DNA of 48,113 bases from Arcobacteraceae bacterium (GCA_028375605.1 JAONGR010000009.1:1-48113); one strand, 5' to 3'. Counted from the stretch's first letter, positions 1-9,841 are shown. The notes: generated by a model not told the origin, from the letters alone. Translations and numbers: made by a program.

Positions 1-6
1 ACGAAT

Positions 7-891
7 ATGAGCGCAGGAAAAAAATTTAGACAAGCACTAGCTGAAGAAACACCATTACAAATTGTAGGTACAATCAATGCATACCAAGCATTACAAGCTA
101 CAAAAGTTGGATATAAAGCAATTTACCTTTCAGGTGGAGGAATTGCAAATGCTTCTTACGGATTACCAGATTTAGGTATGACTATGATTGAAGACGTATG
201 TATTGATATCAGAAGAGTTACATCTATTTGTGATACACCAGTTATCGTTGATGCTGATACAGGTTGGGGACATGCATTTAATGTTGCAAGAACTGTTAAA
301 GAATTTATCAGATCTGGAGCTGCTGGACTACATATTGAAGATCAAGTTGCTGCTAAAAGATGTGGACACAGACCTAACAAAGAGTTAGTTACTACTGAAG
401 AGATGTGTGATAGATTAAGAGCTGCAGTTGATGCTAAACAAGAATTAGATCCTGATTTCTATATCATTGCTAGAACAGATGCACATGCTTCTGAAGGTCA
501 AGATGCTGCAATTGCAAGAGCTAAAGCTTATGTTGAAGCTGGTGCAGATGCAATTTTTGCTGAAGCTGTTCATACATTAAAAGAATACAAAGAATTTACT
601 GATGTAATTAAAGTTCCAGTACTTGCAAATATTACAGAATTTGGAGCAACTCCAATGTTCACAACAGAAGAATTAGGTTCAGTAGGAATTGCAATGGTTC
701 TTTACCCATTATCAGCATTCAGAGCGATGAATAAAGCTGCATTAAATGTATACCAAGACTTAAGAGAAAAAGGTACACAAGAAGGTACACTAGATACTAT
801 GCAAACTAGAATGGAACTTTACGATATGTTAGGCTACCATGAGTATGAGCAAAAAATGGATTCACTATTTTCAAAAGGAAAATCTAAATAA
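7..891 (+). CDS. prpB: 2-methylisocitrate lyase PrpB
   Basis: Last step of the methylcitrate cycle: splits 2-methylisocitrate into pyruvate and succinate in the cytoplasm. The 294-residue length matches the isocitrate lyase/PEP mutase family member PrpB. The active-site loop KRCGH lies at residues 117-121 with the catalytic Cys119, and the metal-binding acidic residues are seen in VDADTG (81-86) and ED (111-112). The protein is complete. Its start is six bases into the window, so its ribosome binding site and any upstream regulator (prpR) cannot be seen. It is first of four same-strand genes, prpB-prpC-acnD-prpF, which fixes the pathway. Identification is firm. Confidence 0.95.
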   Translation: MSAGKKFRQALAEETPLQIVGTINAYQALQATKVGYKAIYLSGGGIANASYGLPDLGMTMIEDVCIDIRRVTSICDTPVIVDADTGWGHAFNVARTVKEFIRSGAAGLHIEDQVAAKRCGHRPNKELVTTEEMCDRLRAAVDAKQELDPDFYIIARTDAHASEGQDAAIARAKAYVEAGADAIFAEAVHTLKEYKEFTDVIKVPVLANITEFGATPMFTTEELGSVGIAMVLYPLSAFRAMNKAALNVYQDLREKGTQEGTLDTMQTRMELYDMLGYHEYEQKMDSLFSKGKSK

Positions 892-936
892 TTTACATTC
901 AGTCAAAGAGTAAAAACATTTATAAAAGGAAAAACT

Positions 937-2089
937 ATGAGTACTACAACTACAACATTTAAACCAAAAAAATCTGTTGCACTTTCTGGAACATCAGCTG
1001 GTAACACAGCTCTTTGTTCAGTTGGTAAAAGTGGAAATGACTTACATTATAGAGGATATGATATCTTAGAATTTGCTGATAAAGCAGAATTTGAAGAAAT
1101 AGCATATTTAATCGTACATGGGAAACTACCTAACCAAGCAGAATTAGACGCTTATAAAACAAAATTAAGATCATTTAGAGATATTCCAAATGGTGTTAAA
1201 GTTGCACTAGAACAATTACCAAAAACCTGTCATCCAATGGATGTAATGAGAACTGGTTGTTCTGTACTTGGTGCAATTAATCAAGAAGATGAAGCTCATG
1301 ATAAAGGTGAAGCTCAAGATATCATTAATAGATTAATGGGATCATTTTCTTCTATTTTGTTATACTGGTACCACTTTGCTTACAATGATAAAAGAATTGA
1401 TGTTGTAACTGACGATGATACTGTAGGTGGACACTTTTTACACTTATTACATGGTGAAAAACCAAAAGAATCTTGGGTAAAAGCTATGCATGTATCTTTA
1501 ATCCTTTATGCTGAACATGAATTTAATGCTTCAACATTTACTTCAAGAGTAATTGCTGGAACAAACTCAGATATGTTCTCATGTATCACTGGTTCTATCG
1601 GAGCTTTAAGAGGTCCTAAACATGGTGGGGCTAATGAAGTTGCATTTAGAATTCAAGAGAGATACTCTTCAGCTGATCAAGCAGAAGAAGATATCAAAGC
1701 AAGAATGGCAAAAAAAGAGATTATTATCGGATTTGGACACCCAGTTTATACTACTAGTGATCCAAGAAACGTAGTAATTAAAAAAGTTGCTAAAGAATTA
1801 TCAGAAGAAAACAATGACATGCTAATGTATGACGTTGCTGAAAGAATTGAAAACAATCATGTGGGATGCTAAAAAAATGTTCCCTAATCTTGACTGGTTC
1901 TCTGCTGTTTCTTATAATCAAATGGGAATTCCAACAGATATGTTTACTCCTATTTTTATTATCTCAAGAGTTACAGGATGGGGTGCACATGTAATTGAGC
2001 AAAGAGAAGATGGTAAAATCATTAGACCTTCTGCAACTTACACAGGACCTGAAGGTTTAAAATTCATTCCAATAGAAGAACGAAAATAA
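937..2089 (+). pseudogene. prpC: 2-methylcitrate synthase PrpC, interrupted by a one-base frameshift
   Basis: Citrate-synthase-family enzyme that condenses propionyl-CoA with oxaloacetate. Ribosome site AAAGGA precedes the ATG at 937. The first frame runs 311 codons to a TAA at 1870-1872. The expected continuation, [18 protein letters not shown] and on to residue ~384, is found one frame over and ends at 2089. The join falls in 1849-1858, where one surplus base separates a Glu-Asn from the expected Ile-Met-Trp. The two catalytic His (229 in GPKHGGANE, 268 in FGHPVY) lie before the break, but the catalytic Asp region (PNLDWFS) lies after it, so the 311-residue product should be inactive. Both halves are otherwise well conserved, so this is either a recent mutation or a sequencing error in an A-rich stretch. 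Confidence 0.92.
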
Positions 2090-2123
2090 TTTAATATACT
2101 TAACTTAATAAAAAGACTTTAGA

Positions 2124-2145
2124 TAGCTTCAAAACTTTGAAGCTA
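2124..2145 (+). repeat. hairpin in the prpC-acnD gap
   Basis: TAGCTTCAA (2124-2132), loop AACT, TTGAAGCTA (2137-2145): a perfect 9-bp stem, 35 bases after the prpC stop. No T-run follows it, so it looks more like an mRNA processing or stability element, or an attenuator, than a simple terminator. Confidence 0.55.
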
Positions 2146-2156
2146 CTCTAAAAATG

Positions 2157-2202
2157 TGCTAGTGCTACATTTCCGTAAATATACATACAAATTACACTAG
2201 CA
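2157..2202. repeat. inverted repeat TGCTAGTG/CACTAGCA upstream of acnD
   Basis: TGCTAGTG at 2157-2164 and CACTAGCA at 2195-2202 are perfect 8-bp inverted repeats 30 bases apart, within the 147-base gap before acnD. They could be operator half-sites or the arms of a long-loop RNA hairpin. No regulator can be assigned. Confidence 0.4.
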
Positions 2203-2236
2203 AACAAATATAAAAATACATACTGGATATACAAAT

Positions 2237-4837
2237 ATGACAAACACAAAATATCTAAAAAAATTAGAAGGTTTCGACACAAGCTTTTATGATGTAAAAG
2301 CAGCTGTAGAAGATATCACACCTGGTTCTTTTGAAAAATTAAATTATATTTCAAGAGTATTAGCAGAAAATCTCTTGCGAAAATGTCCAAGTGCAGAATT
2401 AGAAGATTCACTTATTCAATTAATAGAAAAAAGAACAGATAAAGATTTTCCATGGTACCCATCAAGAGTTGTTACTCATGATATTCTTGGTCTTACTGCT
2501 TTAGTTGATTTAGCTGGTTTAAGAGAAGCAGTTGAAGCTGGTGGGGGAGATCCTAAACAAGTTAATCCTGTTGTTCCTACTCAACTTATCGTTGATCATT
2601 CTCTTGCTGTTGAATGTGGTGGATTTGATCCAGATGCTTTCCAAAAAAATAGAGATACAGAAGATAGAAGAAATGCTGATAGATTTCACTTTATTAACTG
2701 GACTAAAGAGTCATTTGACAATGTAGATGTTATTCCTCCGGGAAATGGTATCATGCATCAAATAAACTTAGAAAAGATGTCTCCAGTTATTCACAATATC
2801 GATGGTATTGCATCTCCTGATACATTAGTTGGTACAGATTCACATACTCCACATGTTGATGCTTTAGGTGTTTATGCACTTGGTGTTGGTGGACTAGAGG
2901 CTGAAAATGTAATGTTAGGTAACCCTTCTTATATGAGAGTTCCTGAAGTTATCGGAATCAAAGTTGTTGGAGTAAGAGCTGCTGGAATTACTGCAACTGA
3001 TATTGCTTTAACATTAACATCATTCTTAAGAGAAAATAATGTTATCTCTGCATTCTTAGAATTCTTTGGTGAAGGATTAGAGTACTTAAACTTAGGTGAT
3101 AGAGCTACTATTTCTAACATGACTCCTGAATATGGTGCAAGTGCTGCTATGTTTGGTATCGATGAACAAACTTTAGATTACTTAACACTTACAGGTAGAG
3201 AATCTGAGCAAGTTAAACTTGTTGAAGCGTATGCTAAAGCAAATGGATTATGGGCTACAGAATTAGCTAAAGCTACTTATGCTAGAGAAATTGAGTTTGA
3301 TTTATCTAATGTTACTAGAAGTATAGCAGGACCTTCTAAACCACACAAACTAGTTCCTACAAATACATTAGTATCAGAAGGTTTAATTAAAGACTTTAAA
3401 GAAGAAGATGAAACTAAAATCCCAGATGGTGGAATTTTAATTGCAGCTATTACTTCTTGTACTAATACATCAAACCCTAGAAATGTTATCGCTGCTGGTT
3501 TACTTGCTAAAAAAGCAAATGAATTAGGTTTGACGCGAAAACCATGGGTTAAATCTTCATTAGCGCCAGGTTCAAAAGTAGTTGAAACATATTTAAATGA
3601 TGCTAACTTACTTCCTGAATTAGAAAAATTAGGATTTGGTATTGTTGGTTTTGCATGTACTACTTGTAATGGTATGTCTGGAGCGTTAGACCCTAAAATT
3701 CAAAAAGAAGTTGTAGATAATGATATCTATTCAACAGCTGTACTTTCTGGAAACAGAAACTTTGATGGTAGAATTCATCCATACGTAAAAGAAGCATTTT
3801 TAGCATCACCTGCACTTGTTGTTGCTTATGCTTTAGCTGGTTCAATCAGATTTGATATTGAAACTGATTCTTTAGGTAATGATAAAGATGGAAATCCTAT
3901 TTTATTAAAAGATATCTGGCCAAGTGATGAAGAGATCAATGCTGTTGAAAAAGCTTCAGTACGTCCAGAGATGTTTGATGCTATTTATGACCCTATGTTT
4001 GCTAAAAATACATTAGGTGATATTGAGATTTCTCCATTTTATAACTGGAATACTCAATCTACATATATTAATAAGCCACCATACTGGGAAGCTGAATATA
4101 TGGAAATGCCAGCATTAAAAGGTATGAGACCATTAGGTGTATTCCCTGATAATATCACTACAGATCACTTATCACCGTCAAATGCTATTTTACCAACTTC
4201 TGCGTCTGGTGAGTATTGTTTATCTAAAGGTCTTCCTGTTGAAGATTTAAACTCTTATGCAACACATAGAGGGGATCATCATACAGCTTCTAGAGCTACA
4301 TTAGCAAATCCAAAACTATTTAATGAAATGGTTAAAGATGCAAATGGTGAAACTAAACAAGGTTCATTAACGAAGATTATGCCAGAAGGTACTGAATCTA
4401 GAATGTGGGAAGCTATTGAGACTTACACTGACAGAAAACAACCTTTAATTATCGTTGCTGGTACTAACTATGGTCAAGGGTCTTCAAGAGACTGGGCTGC
4501 TAAAGGTGTTAGACTAGCTGGTGTTGAAGTTTTAATTGCTGAATCAATTGAAAGAATTCATAGAACAAATCTTGTTGGAATGGGTGTATTACCATTACAA
4601 TTTGCAGATGGTGATACAAGACATACTTATGCTATCGATGGTTCTGAAACTTTTGATATCGAAGGTGAAATCACTCCAAGAACTAACTTAACAGTTGTTA
4701 TGACTAGATCTTGCGGTGAAGTTGTTAAATTCACAGTTTTATGTAGACTTGATACTTCAGCTGAAGTTGACGTTTATAAAAATGGTGGTATTTTACAAAA
4801 ATTTGCTAAAGATGTTATTGCATCTTCAAAAAAATAA
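2237..4837 (+). CDS. acnD: Fe/S-dependent 2-methylcitrate dehydratase AcnD
   Basis: Aconitase-superfamily enzyme that dehydrates 2-methylcitrate and works with PrpF in place of PrpD. At 866 residues it has the usual AcnD size. The [4Fe-4S] ligands are Cys408 (SCTNTSNPRN) and Cys474/Cys477 (ACTTCNGMSG). The GVGGLEAENVMLG and NYGQGSSRDWAAKG aconitase signatures are present. The start at 2237 gives the family N-terminus, although the only upstream purine-rich site (TGGAT) is weak. The neighbouring prpF strongly favours AcnD over the TCA aconitase AcnA/AcnB. Confidence 0.93.
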   Translation: MTNTKYLKKLEGFDTSFYDVKAAVEDITPGSFEKLNYISRVLAENLLRKCPSAELEDSLIQLIEKRTDKDFPWYPSRVVTHDILGLTALVDLAGLREAVEAGGGDPKQVNPVVPTQLIVDHSLAVECGGFDPDAFQKNRDTEDRRNADRFHFINWTKESFDNVDVIPPGNGIMHQINLEKMSPVIHNIDGIASPDTLVGTDSHTPHVDALGVYALGVGGLEAENVMLGNPSYMRVPEVIGIKVVGVRAAGITATDIALTLTSFLRENNVISAFLEFFGEGLEYLNLGDRATISNMTPEYGASAAMFGIDEQTLDYLTLTGRESEQVKLVEAYAKANGLWATELAKATYAREIEFDLSNVTRSIAGPSKPHKLVPTNTLVSEGLIKDFKEEDETKIPDGGILIAAITSCTNTSNPRNVIAAGLLAKKANELGLTRKPWVKSSLAPGSKVVETYLNDANLLPELEKLGFGIVGFACTTCNGMSGALDPKIQKEVVDNDIYSTAVLSGNRNFDGRIHPYVKEAFLASPALVVAYALAGSIRFDIETDSLGNDKDGNPILLKDIWPSDEEINAVEKASVRPEMFDAIYDPMFAKNTLGDIEISPFYNWNTQSTYINKPPYWEAEYMEMPALKGMRPLGVFPDNITTDHLSPSNAILPTSASGEYCLSKGLPVEDLNSYATHRGDHHTASRATLANPKLFNEMVKDANGETKQGSLTKIMPEGTESRMWEAIETYTDRKQPLIIVAGTNYGQGSSRDWAAKGVRLAGVEVLIAESIERIHRTNLVGMGVLPLQFADGDTRHTYAIDGSETFDIEGEITPRTNLTVVMTRSCGEVVKFTVLCRLDTSAEVDVYKNGGILQKFAKDVIASSKK

Positions 4838-4854
4838 TCATTATTTAGAAAAAT

Positions 4855-4877
4855 CTTTTAGGGCAATGCCCTAAAAG
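4855..4877 (+). repeat. perfect hairpin between acnD and prpF
   Basis: CTTTTAGGGC (4855-4864), loop AAT, GCCCTAAAAG (4868-4877): a 10-bp perfect stem 17 bases after the acnD stop. No U-tract follows directly. The 3' arm overlaps AAAAGTATT (4873-4881), which can instead pair with AATACTTTT (4909-4917), so the two hairpins exclude each other. Confidence 0.6.
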
Positions 4878-4948
4878 TATTTAAAAGAAATTATTCAATT
4901 TTTTCTTAATACTTTTAAAAAATATTATAACTCACAAAGGAAAATACA

Positions 4949-6124
4949 ATGGCATACCAACCACAATTTAAAGTAAAAGCAACATATATGAGAGGTGGTA
5001 CTTCAAAAGGTACTTTCTTCAATATTGCAGACTTACCAAAAGAAGCACAAGAAGATGGAGCAAAAAGAGATAAACTTTTACAAAGAATTGTTGGTTCTCC
5101 GGATGTTTATAAAAAACAAATGGATGGAATGGGTGGAGCTTCATCTTCAACATCTAAAGCTATCTTAGTGGGAAAATCTGATGTTGAAAATCATGATGTT
5201 GATTACTACTTCTGTCAAGTTGCTATCGATAAAGACTTTGTAGATATGAGTGGAAACTGTGGAAACTTATCTTCAGCAGTTGGTCCTTTTGCTATAACAG
5301 AAGGTATGGTAGATAATGTTCCAGAAAATGGAGTTTGTTGTGTAAGAATCTGGCAAGCAAATATCAAAAAAACAATTCTTTGTTACGTAACTATGGAAAA
5401 TGGTATTGTAAAAGAGATGGGTGATTACGAAATTGATGGTGTTGCATTTCCTGCCCAAGAGATTGAATTAGAATTTGTTGAACCAGTTGATCCATCTGAA
5501 GAGTTATTTCCTACAGGAAATTTAATAGATGATTTAGAAGTTGAAGGTGTTGGTACTTTTAAAGCTACTATGATTACTGCTGGTATTCCTACAGTGTTTG
5601 TAAATGCTGATGAGATTGGGTATAAAGGTACTGAACTTCAAGGTGATATTAATTCTGATAAAGAAGCATTAGAGAGATTTGAAAAAATCAGAATCGCAGG
5701 TGCACTAAAGATGGGTGTTATGAAAGATGCAAGTGATGCATTAACGCAACAACACACTCCCAAGATTGCATTTGTAAGTCCAGCACAAGACTTTACCACT
5801 TCATCTGGAAAAGAGGTAAAAGCAGGAGAGATGGATTTACATGTAAGAGCATTATCTATGCAACAATTACATCATGCTATGATGGGAACAGCTTCTGTTG
5901 CTATTGGTGTTGCTGCTTGTATTCCTGGAACATTAGTAAATAATGCCGCTGGTGGTGGAGATAAAAATACTGTGACTTTTGGTCATCCATCAGGGGCTAT
6001 CAAAGTAGGAGCTGCATTAACAGAAAAAGACAGTAAATACACTGTTGAAAAAGCAAGTATGAGTAGAAGTGCTAGAATTATCATGGATGGTAATGTACAT
6101 GTTCCTGCAGGAACAATGGACTAG
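4949..6124 (+). CDS. prpF: 2-methylaconitate cis-trans isomerase PrpF
   Basis: Isomerises the trans-2-methylaconitate made by AcnD to the cis form, allowing the PrpD-independent methylcitrate cycle. The 391 residues match the family. The MRGGTSKG opening (14-21), the Lys70 region (SSSTSKAILVG), SGNCGNLSSAVGPF with Cys104 (101-114) and a late GHPSG loop are diagnostic of this diaminopimelate-epimerase-like fold. AAAGGA lies ahead of the ATG. It ends at the terminator shared with the converging sugar operon. No prpD, prpE or prpR is visible in the window. Confidence 0.95.
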   Translation: MAYQPQFKVKATYMRGGTSKGTFFNIADLPKEAQEDGAKRDKLLQRIVGSPDVYKKQMDGMGGASSSTSKAILVGKSDVENHDVDYYFCQVAIDKDFVDMSGNCGNLSSAVGPFAITEGMVDNVPENGVCCVRIWQANIKKTILCYVTMENGIVKEMGDYEIDGVAFPAQEIELEFVEPVDPSEELFPTGNLIDDLEVEGVGTFKATMITAGIPTVFVNADEIGYKGTELQGDINSDKEALERFEKIRIAGALKMGVMKDASDALTQQHTPKIAFVSPAQDFTTSSGKEVKAGEMDLHVRALSMQQLHHAMMGTASVAIGVAACIPGTLVNNAAGGGDKNTVTFGHPSGAIKVGAALTEKDSKYTVEKASMSRSARIIMDGNVHVPAGTMD

Positions 6125-6144
6125 ATAATTATAATCTCTAATCT

Positions 6145-6179
6145 AAAAAAGGTTTAGATATAAAATCTAAACCTTTTTT
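6145..6179. terminator. bidirectional terminator between prpF and pgi
   Basis: AAAAAAGGTTTAGAT (6145-6159), loop ATAAA, ATCTAAACCTTTTTT (6165-6179): a perfect 15-bp stem with an A-run on one side and a T-run on the other, placed between two converging genes. It should terminate both the prp transcript and the ten-gene minus-strand operon. Confidence 0.9.
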
Positions 6180-6185
6180 ATTATC

Positions 6186-7394
6186 TTATTTTTTCTGTTT
6201 TAATTTTTCTTTTAAAATTATCTTTCCACTTTCAACTCCTGGTTGATCATAGGCATTAATAAATAAAAACTTTCCTACAACAGAAGTCAGTAACTCATAA
6301 ATATACATTAGTTTTCCTAAGTTAAATTCATCAACTTTTTCAATAGTAAATGTATCACATGGTATATCTTGTAAATCTTGAACCGCTTTTATTGTTGCAT
6401 CTGCTTGATGATTAATAAGATCAGAAAACTTTAAATTATTTATATAATCAAGTTCTTCTAATCCTTTTAATTTTATCGCAGGAATTGTAGAGTCGTCATG
6501 AAAATCTTTTACTTTAATAAAGGTAACTGTTTTATCTCGCTTTCCTTCTATAATTAATTGTAAAAAACTATGTTGATCTACGGGACCTAATAATCCAATT
6601 GGGGTTAATCCTTGATGAGTATTATCATTGTCAATTTTTCCTAAACTCTCTCCCCATAACTGTACATACCATTTATTAAAACCTTCCAGTTCTGAAGCAT
6701 ATGAAAAAACAACATTATTATTAAATTTATGCTTATATTCAGCCATAAATCTTGCTTTTGTCATAATTCTTTTATAAAGAAGTTCTTGTTCAAAATAACC
6801 TAAATATGATTCTTTACATCCATCTAATAACTGATCTATATCAATTCCAACTATAGCCAAAGGAACTATACCTACATTTGAAAATACAGAAAATCGTCCC
6901 CCAACATTTTTAGGAACTTCAAATGTCTTAATCCCATTAGCTTTTGCAAAATTATTAAGTTTACTGTCATCTTCTGTAATTACTAAACAATTACTTTTAT
7001 CAATAGTTACTTTAGAAGAAAGGTATTTAAAAACACTAATTGTTTCAATTGTTGTTCCTGATTTACTTATAACAATAAATAGAGTATCTTCTAAATCAAA
7101 TTTTTCAATTCTACTATTTATATCAATTGGGTCTGTAGATTCAAAAAAGAATAATTTTTTATCTAAATCATGAGTTCTTGCTAAAAAGCTATATATCGCA
7201 TATGTTCCTAAAGTACTTCCCCCAATTCCTATTACTGCAACATTTTTTTGCTTCACAGTTTTAGCATACTCTTTAACTTTTTGAGTATGTTGAAATGGTA
7301 AATTATAGTACCCAATCTCTTGCTTTTCTTTTTTTATCGCTTCAAAAATCTCACTATCGCTTACCCTTGGGTTAAAATTTGCATCATAATTCAT
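6186..7394 (-). CDS. pgi: glucose-6-phosphate isomerase
   Basis: Interconverts fructose-6-P and glucose-6-P. At 402 residues it is the short form usual in Campylobacterota. Sugar-isomerase signatures are GIGGSTLGTYAI (56-67), SKSGTTIET (110-118), the catalytic-base region WGES with Glu249, VDQHSF with His275, and a late SGK. It is the last gene of the operon, three bases after eda. In an organism expected to run mainly gluconeogenesis, it would supply glucose-6-P to the upstream enzymes rather than drain it. Confidence 0.95.
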   Translation of the reverse strand: MNYDANFNPRVSDSEIFEAIKKEKQEIGYYNLPFQHTQKVKEYAKTVKQKNVAVIGIGGSTLGTYAIYSFLARTHDLDKKLFFFESTDPIDINSRIEKFDLEDTLFIVISKSGTTIETISVFKYLSSKVTIDKSNCLVITEDDSKLNNFAKANGIKTFEVPKNVGGRFSVFSNVGIVPLAIVGIDIDQLLDGCKESYLGYFEQELLYKRIMTKARFMAEYKHKFNNNVVFSYASELEGFNKWYVQLWGESLGKIDNDNTHQGLTPIGLLGPVDQHSFLQLIIEGKRDKTVTFIKVKDFHDDSTIPAIKLKGLEELDYINNLKFSDLINHQADATIKAVQDLQDIPCDTFTIEKVDEFNLGKLMYIYELLTSVVGKFLFINAYDQPGVESGKIILKEKLKQKK

Positions 7395-7397
7395 CTA

Positions 7398-8024
7398 TTA
7401 TCCTTCTATATTTTCTAAAGCTTCTTTACATAACTGAGTAATTGCATTAAAGTCACCTAATTTTATTTTATCTTTTGGAACAATCCATGTTCCTCCTACA
7501 CACAAAACATTATCTAACGCTAAAAATTGATTATAGTTAGATAAACTTACGCCTCCAGTAGGACAAAAATTCATTTTAGAATAAGGTCCTTGAAAAGCTT
7601 TTAAAATTGCAACTCCACCTGCTAAAACTGCAGGAAAAAGTTTACAATAAAAAAGTCCATTATTTTGTGCTAACATAACTTCTGATGAAGTTGCTACCCC
7701 AGGGATAAAAGTAATCTCCTGCTTTTTTGCAGCACTTATTAACTCTTCACTAATACCCGGTGAAAAAACAAATTGTGCTCCTGCATCTTTTGATTTTTTT
7801 ATATCATCGCTATTACAAACTGTACCAGCTCCTACATTCATCGAAGGAAATTCTTTTGAAATAATTTCTATTGCTTTTAGACCGGCAGGAGTTCGTAATG
7901 TAATCTCCATTATATTTATTCCTCCATCACTTAAAGCTTGCGCTAAAGGCAATGCATCTTCTACATTTTCTATTGCTATTACTGGAACAATAGGTGATAT
8001 GCTCATTAATTCAAATGCGTTCAT
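7398..8024 (-). CDS. eda: KDPG/KHG aldolase
   Basis: Splits 2-keto-3-deoxy-6-phosphogluconate into pyruvate and glyceraldehyde-3-P, the final Entner-Doudoroff reaction. The 208 residues match Eda. Glu40 (EITLRTP) is the general acid/base and Lys128 (YCKLFPA) the Schiff-base lysine. The phosphate-binding PTGGV lies at 155-159. The ATG overlaps the edd stop by four bases, indicating translational coupling. Confidence 0.95.
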   Translation of the reverse strand: MNAFELMSISPIVPVIAIENVEDALPLAQALSDGGINIMEITLRTPAGLKAIEIISKEFPSMNVGAGTVCNSDDIKKSKDAGAQFVFSPGISEELISAAKKQEITFIPGVATSSEVMLAQNNGLFYCKLFPAVLAGGVAILKAFQGPYSKMNFCPTGGVSLSNYNQFLALDNVLCVGGTWIVPKDKIKLGDFNAITQLCKEALENIEG

Positions 8025-9841
8025 GAATTTTCCTCTCCTACTAATTTAAAAGTTGTTGCGCCCTCTTTAGCACTAGAAATAGATGCTCTAAAATTTACAA
8101 ACAATTCTCTTCCTAATCCAAATCTATTAGACTGCAAATCTATCTTCTTATTTTCTCTTTTATCTAATATACCATTCTCAACAAATACTGTTATAGTGCC
8201 ATTTTCTACATCAAACTCTATCATGTCATCGTTTCTAATTTTAGAAATAAGTCCCCCTTCATATGCTTCTGGAGATAAGTGAATTGCTGATGGAACTTTT
8301 CCTGAAGCACCTGACATTCTACCATCAGTAATAATTGCTACTTTAAAACCTTTTTCTTGTAGTACACCTAAAGGGGGCATCAGTTTATGAAGCTCAGGCA
8401 TACCATTTGCTTTTGGTCCTTGATAACAAACAACAGCAATAAAATCTTTTTCAAGTTCTTTATTTATAAAAGCAGTCAGTAATTCTTCTTGAGAATGAAA
8501 CACCATTGCTGGTGCTTTAATATAAAGGTGTTCTTCTTTTAAGGCAGATGTTTTAATAATACTTTCACCTAAGATTCCTCCTAAAAGTTTTAAACCACCC
8601 TCTTTTGAATATGGTATTTCTATATTTGAAATAACTTCATCATTTGTTGAAATCATATCAGAAGATAAAAACTCTAACGTAGAATCTGTTAGTGTTGGTT
8701 CTACAACATATTTATCTAGACCAAAACCAACTACCGTTTCTACATCATTATGTACTAACCCTGCTTTTAAAAGTTCATTTATAACAACTCCCATTCCACC
8801 AGCATCTCTAAAATGATTTACATCTGCACTACCATTTGGATACATTCTACATAAAAGTGGTACTACTTTTGAAATAGCATCAAAATCTTCCCATGTTAAA
8901 ATAATACCACATGCCTTTGCCATTGCTATTAAATGAATAGTATGATTTGTTGAACCACCAGTTGCCATTAATCCGACCACTGCATTTACAAAACTTTTTT
9001 CATTAACGATATCACTTATACTCATATTAGTATTTGTTAATGATACAAGTGTTTTAGCTGATTGCTTGGTTAATTCATCTCTAAGTGGTGTATTTGTATT
9101 TACAAATGAACTATTTGGAAGTTGTAGTCCCATCATCTCTAAAAGCATTTGATTTGAATTGGCTGTGCCAAAAAATGTACAAGTTCCACAAGAATGATAC
9201 GAAGCAGATTCTACTTTTAAAAGTGAAGATTCATCTACTTTTCCTTGTGCATATTCTTCTCGCACCTTGGCTTTTTCTTTATTAGAAATACCAGATGGCA
9301 TAGGTCCCGAAGGAACAAAAATAGAAGGTAAATGTCCAAAACTAGATGCTGCAATAAAAAGTCCAGGAACAATTTTATCACAAACTCCCAAATAAAAAGC
9401 GCCATCATAAACATCATGACTTAATCCTACAGCACTAGCCATCGCTATATTATCTCGACTAAATAATGAGAGTTCCATACCTCTTTTACCTTGAGTAACA
9501 CCATCACACATAGCAGGTACTCCACTTGCTACTTGTGCTGTTGAGTTATAGTTTTTTAATTCATTTTTTAATATCTCAGGATAAGTACCATATGGTTGGT
9601 GTGCTGACAACATATCATTGTATGATGTAATGATACCCATATTATAAGTATCCATATCCATTAATCTTTCTTTTTCTTCTGCACTCATTGGAGCAATGGC
9701 ATGAGCTAAATTGCTACATCCTAATGGTTTTCTATTAACAGATTCACTTTTTGCAGCTGCCATTCTTTCTAAATATATAGTTCTATGTTTTCGTGATCTA
9801 TTAATTATATTCTTTGTTACTTCTAAAATTATATTATTCAT
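8021..9841 (-). CDS. edd: phosphogluconate dehydratase
   Basis: [Fe-S] dehydratase that converts 6-phosphogluconate to KDPG, the defining Entner-Doudoroff step. It belongs to the IlvD/Edd family at about 606 residues. Cluster-ligand regions are PAMCDGVTQGKRGME and SCGTCTFFGTANSNQM, and GRMSGASGKVPSA is the C-terminal family signature. Two in-frame ATGs exist. The one at 9841 is preferred because AAAGG lies nine bases before it and only three bases before the ATG at 9847, and because its N-terminus MNNIILEVT aligns with known Edd. It overlaps pgl by eight bases. Confidence 0.95.
   Translation of the reverse strand: MNNIILEVTKNIINRSRKHRTIYLERMAAAKSESVNRKPLGCSNLAHAIAPMSAEEKERLMDMDTYNMGIITSYNDMLSAHQPYGTYPEILKNELKNYNSTAQVASGVPAMCDGVTQGKRGMELSLFSRDNIAMASAVGLSHDVYDGAFYLGVCDKIVPGLFIAASSFGHLPSIFVPSGPMPSGISNKEKAKVREEYAQGKVDESSLLKVESASYHSCGTCTFFGTANSNQMLLEMMGLQLPNSSFVNTNTPLRDELTKQSAKTLVSLTNTNMSISDIVNEKSFVNAVVGLMATGGSTNHTIHLIAMAKACGIILTWEDFDAISKVVPLLCRMYPNGSADVNHFRDAGGMGVVINELLKAGLVHNDVETVVGFGLDKYVVEPTLTDSTLEFLSSDMISTNDEVISNIEIPYSKEGGLKLLGGILGESIIKTSALKEEHLYIKAPAMVFHSQEELLTAFINKELEKDFIAVVCYQGPKANGMPELHKLMPPLGVLQEKGFKVAIITDGRMSGASGKVPSAIHLSPEAYEGGLISKIRNDDMIEFDVENGTITVFVENGILDKRENKKIDLQSNRFGLGRELFVNFRASISSAKEGATTFKLVGEENS

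Noticed and set aside
188-388. 66-codon ORF inside prpB in another frame
   Set aside because: It lies wholly within a well-identified gene, is Leu/Ile-rich out-of-frame translation and has no ribosome site.
1829-2089. Separate 86-residue protein downstream of the prpC stop
   Set aside because: From about residue 11 on, its sequence is the missing C-terminal part of PrpC, so it is the frameshifted end of that gene.
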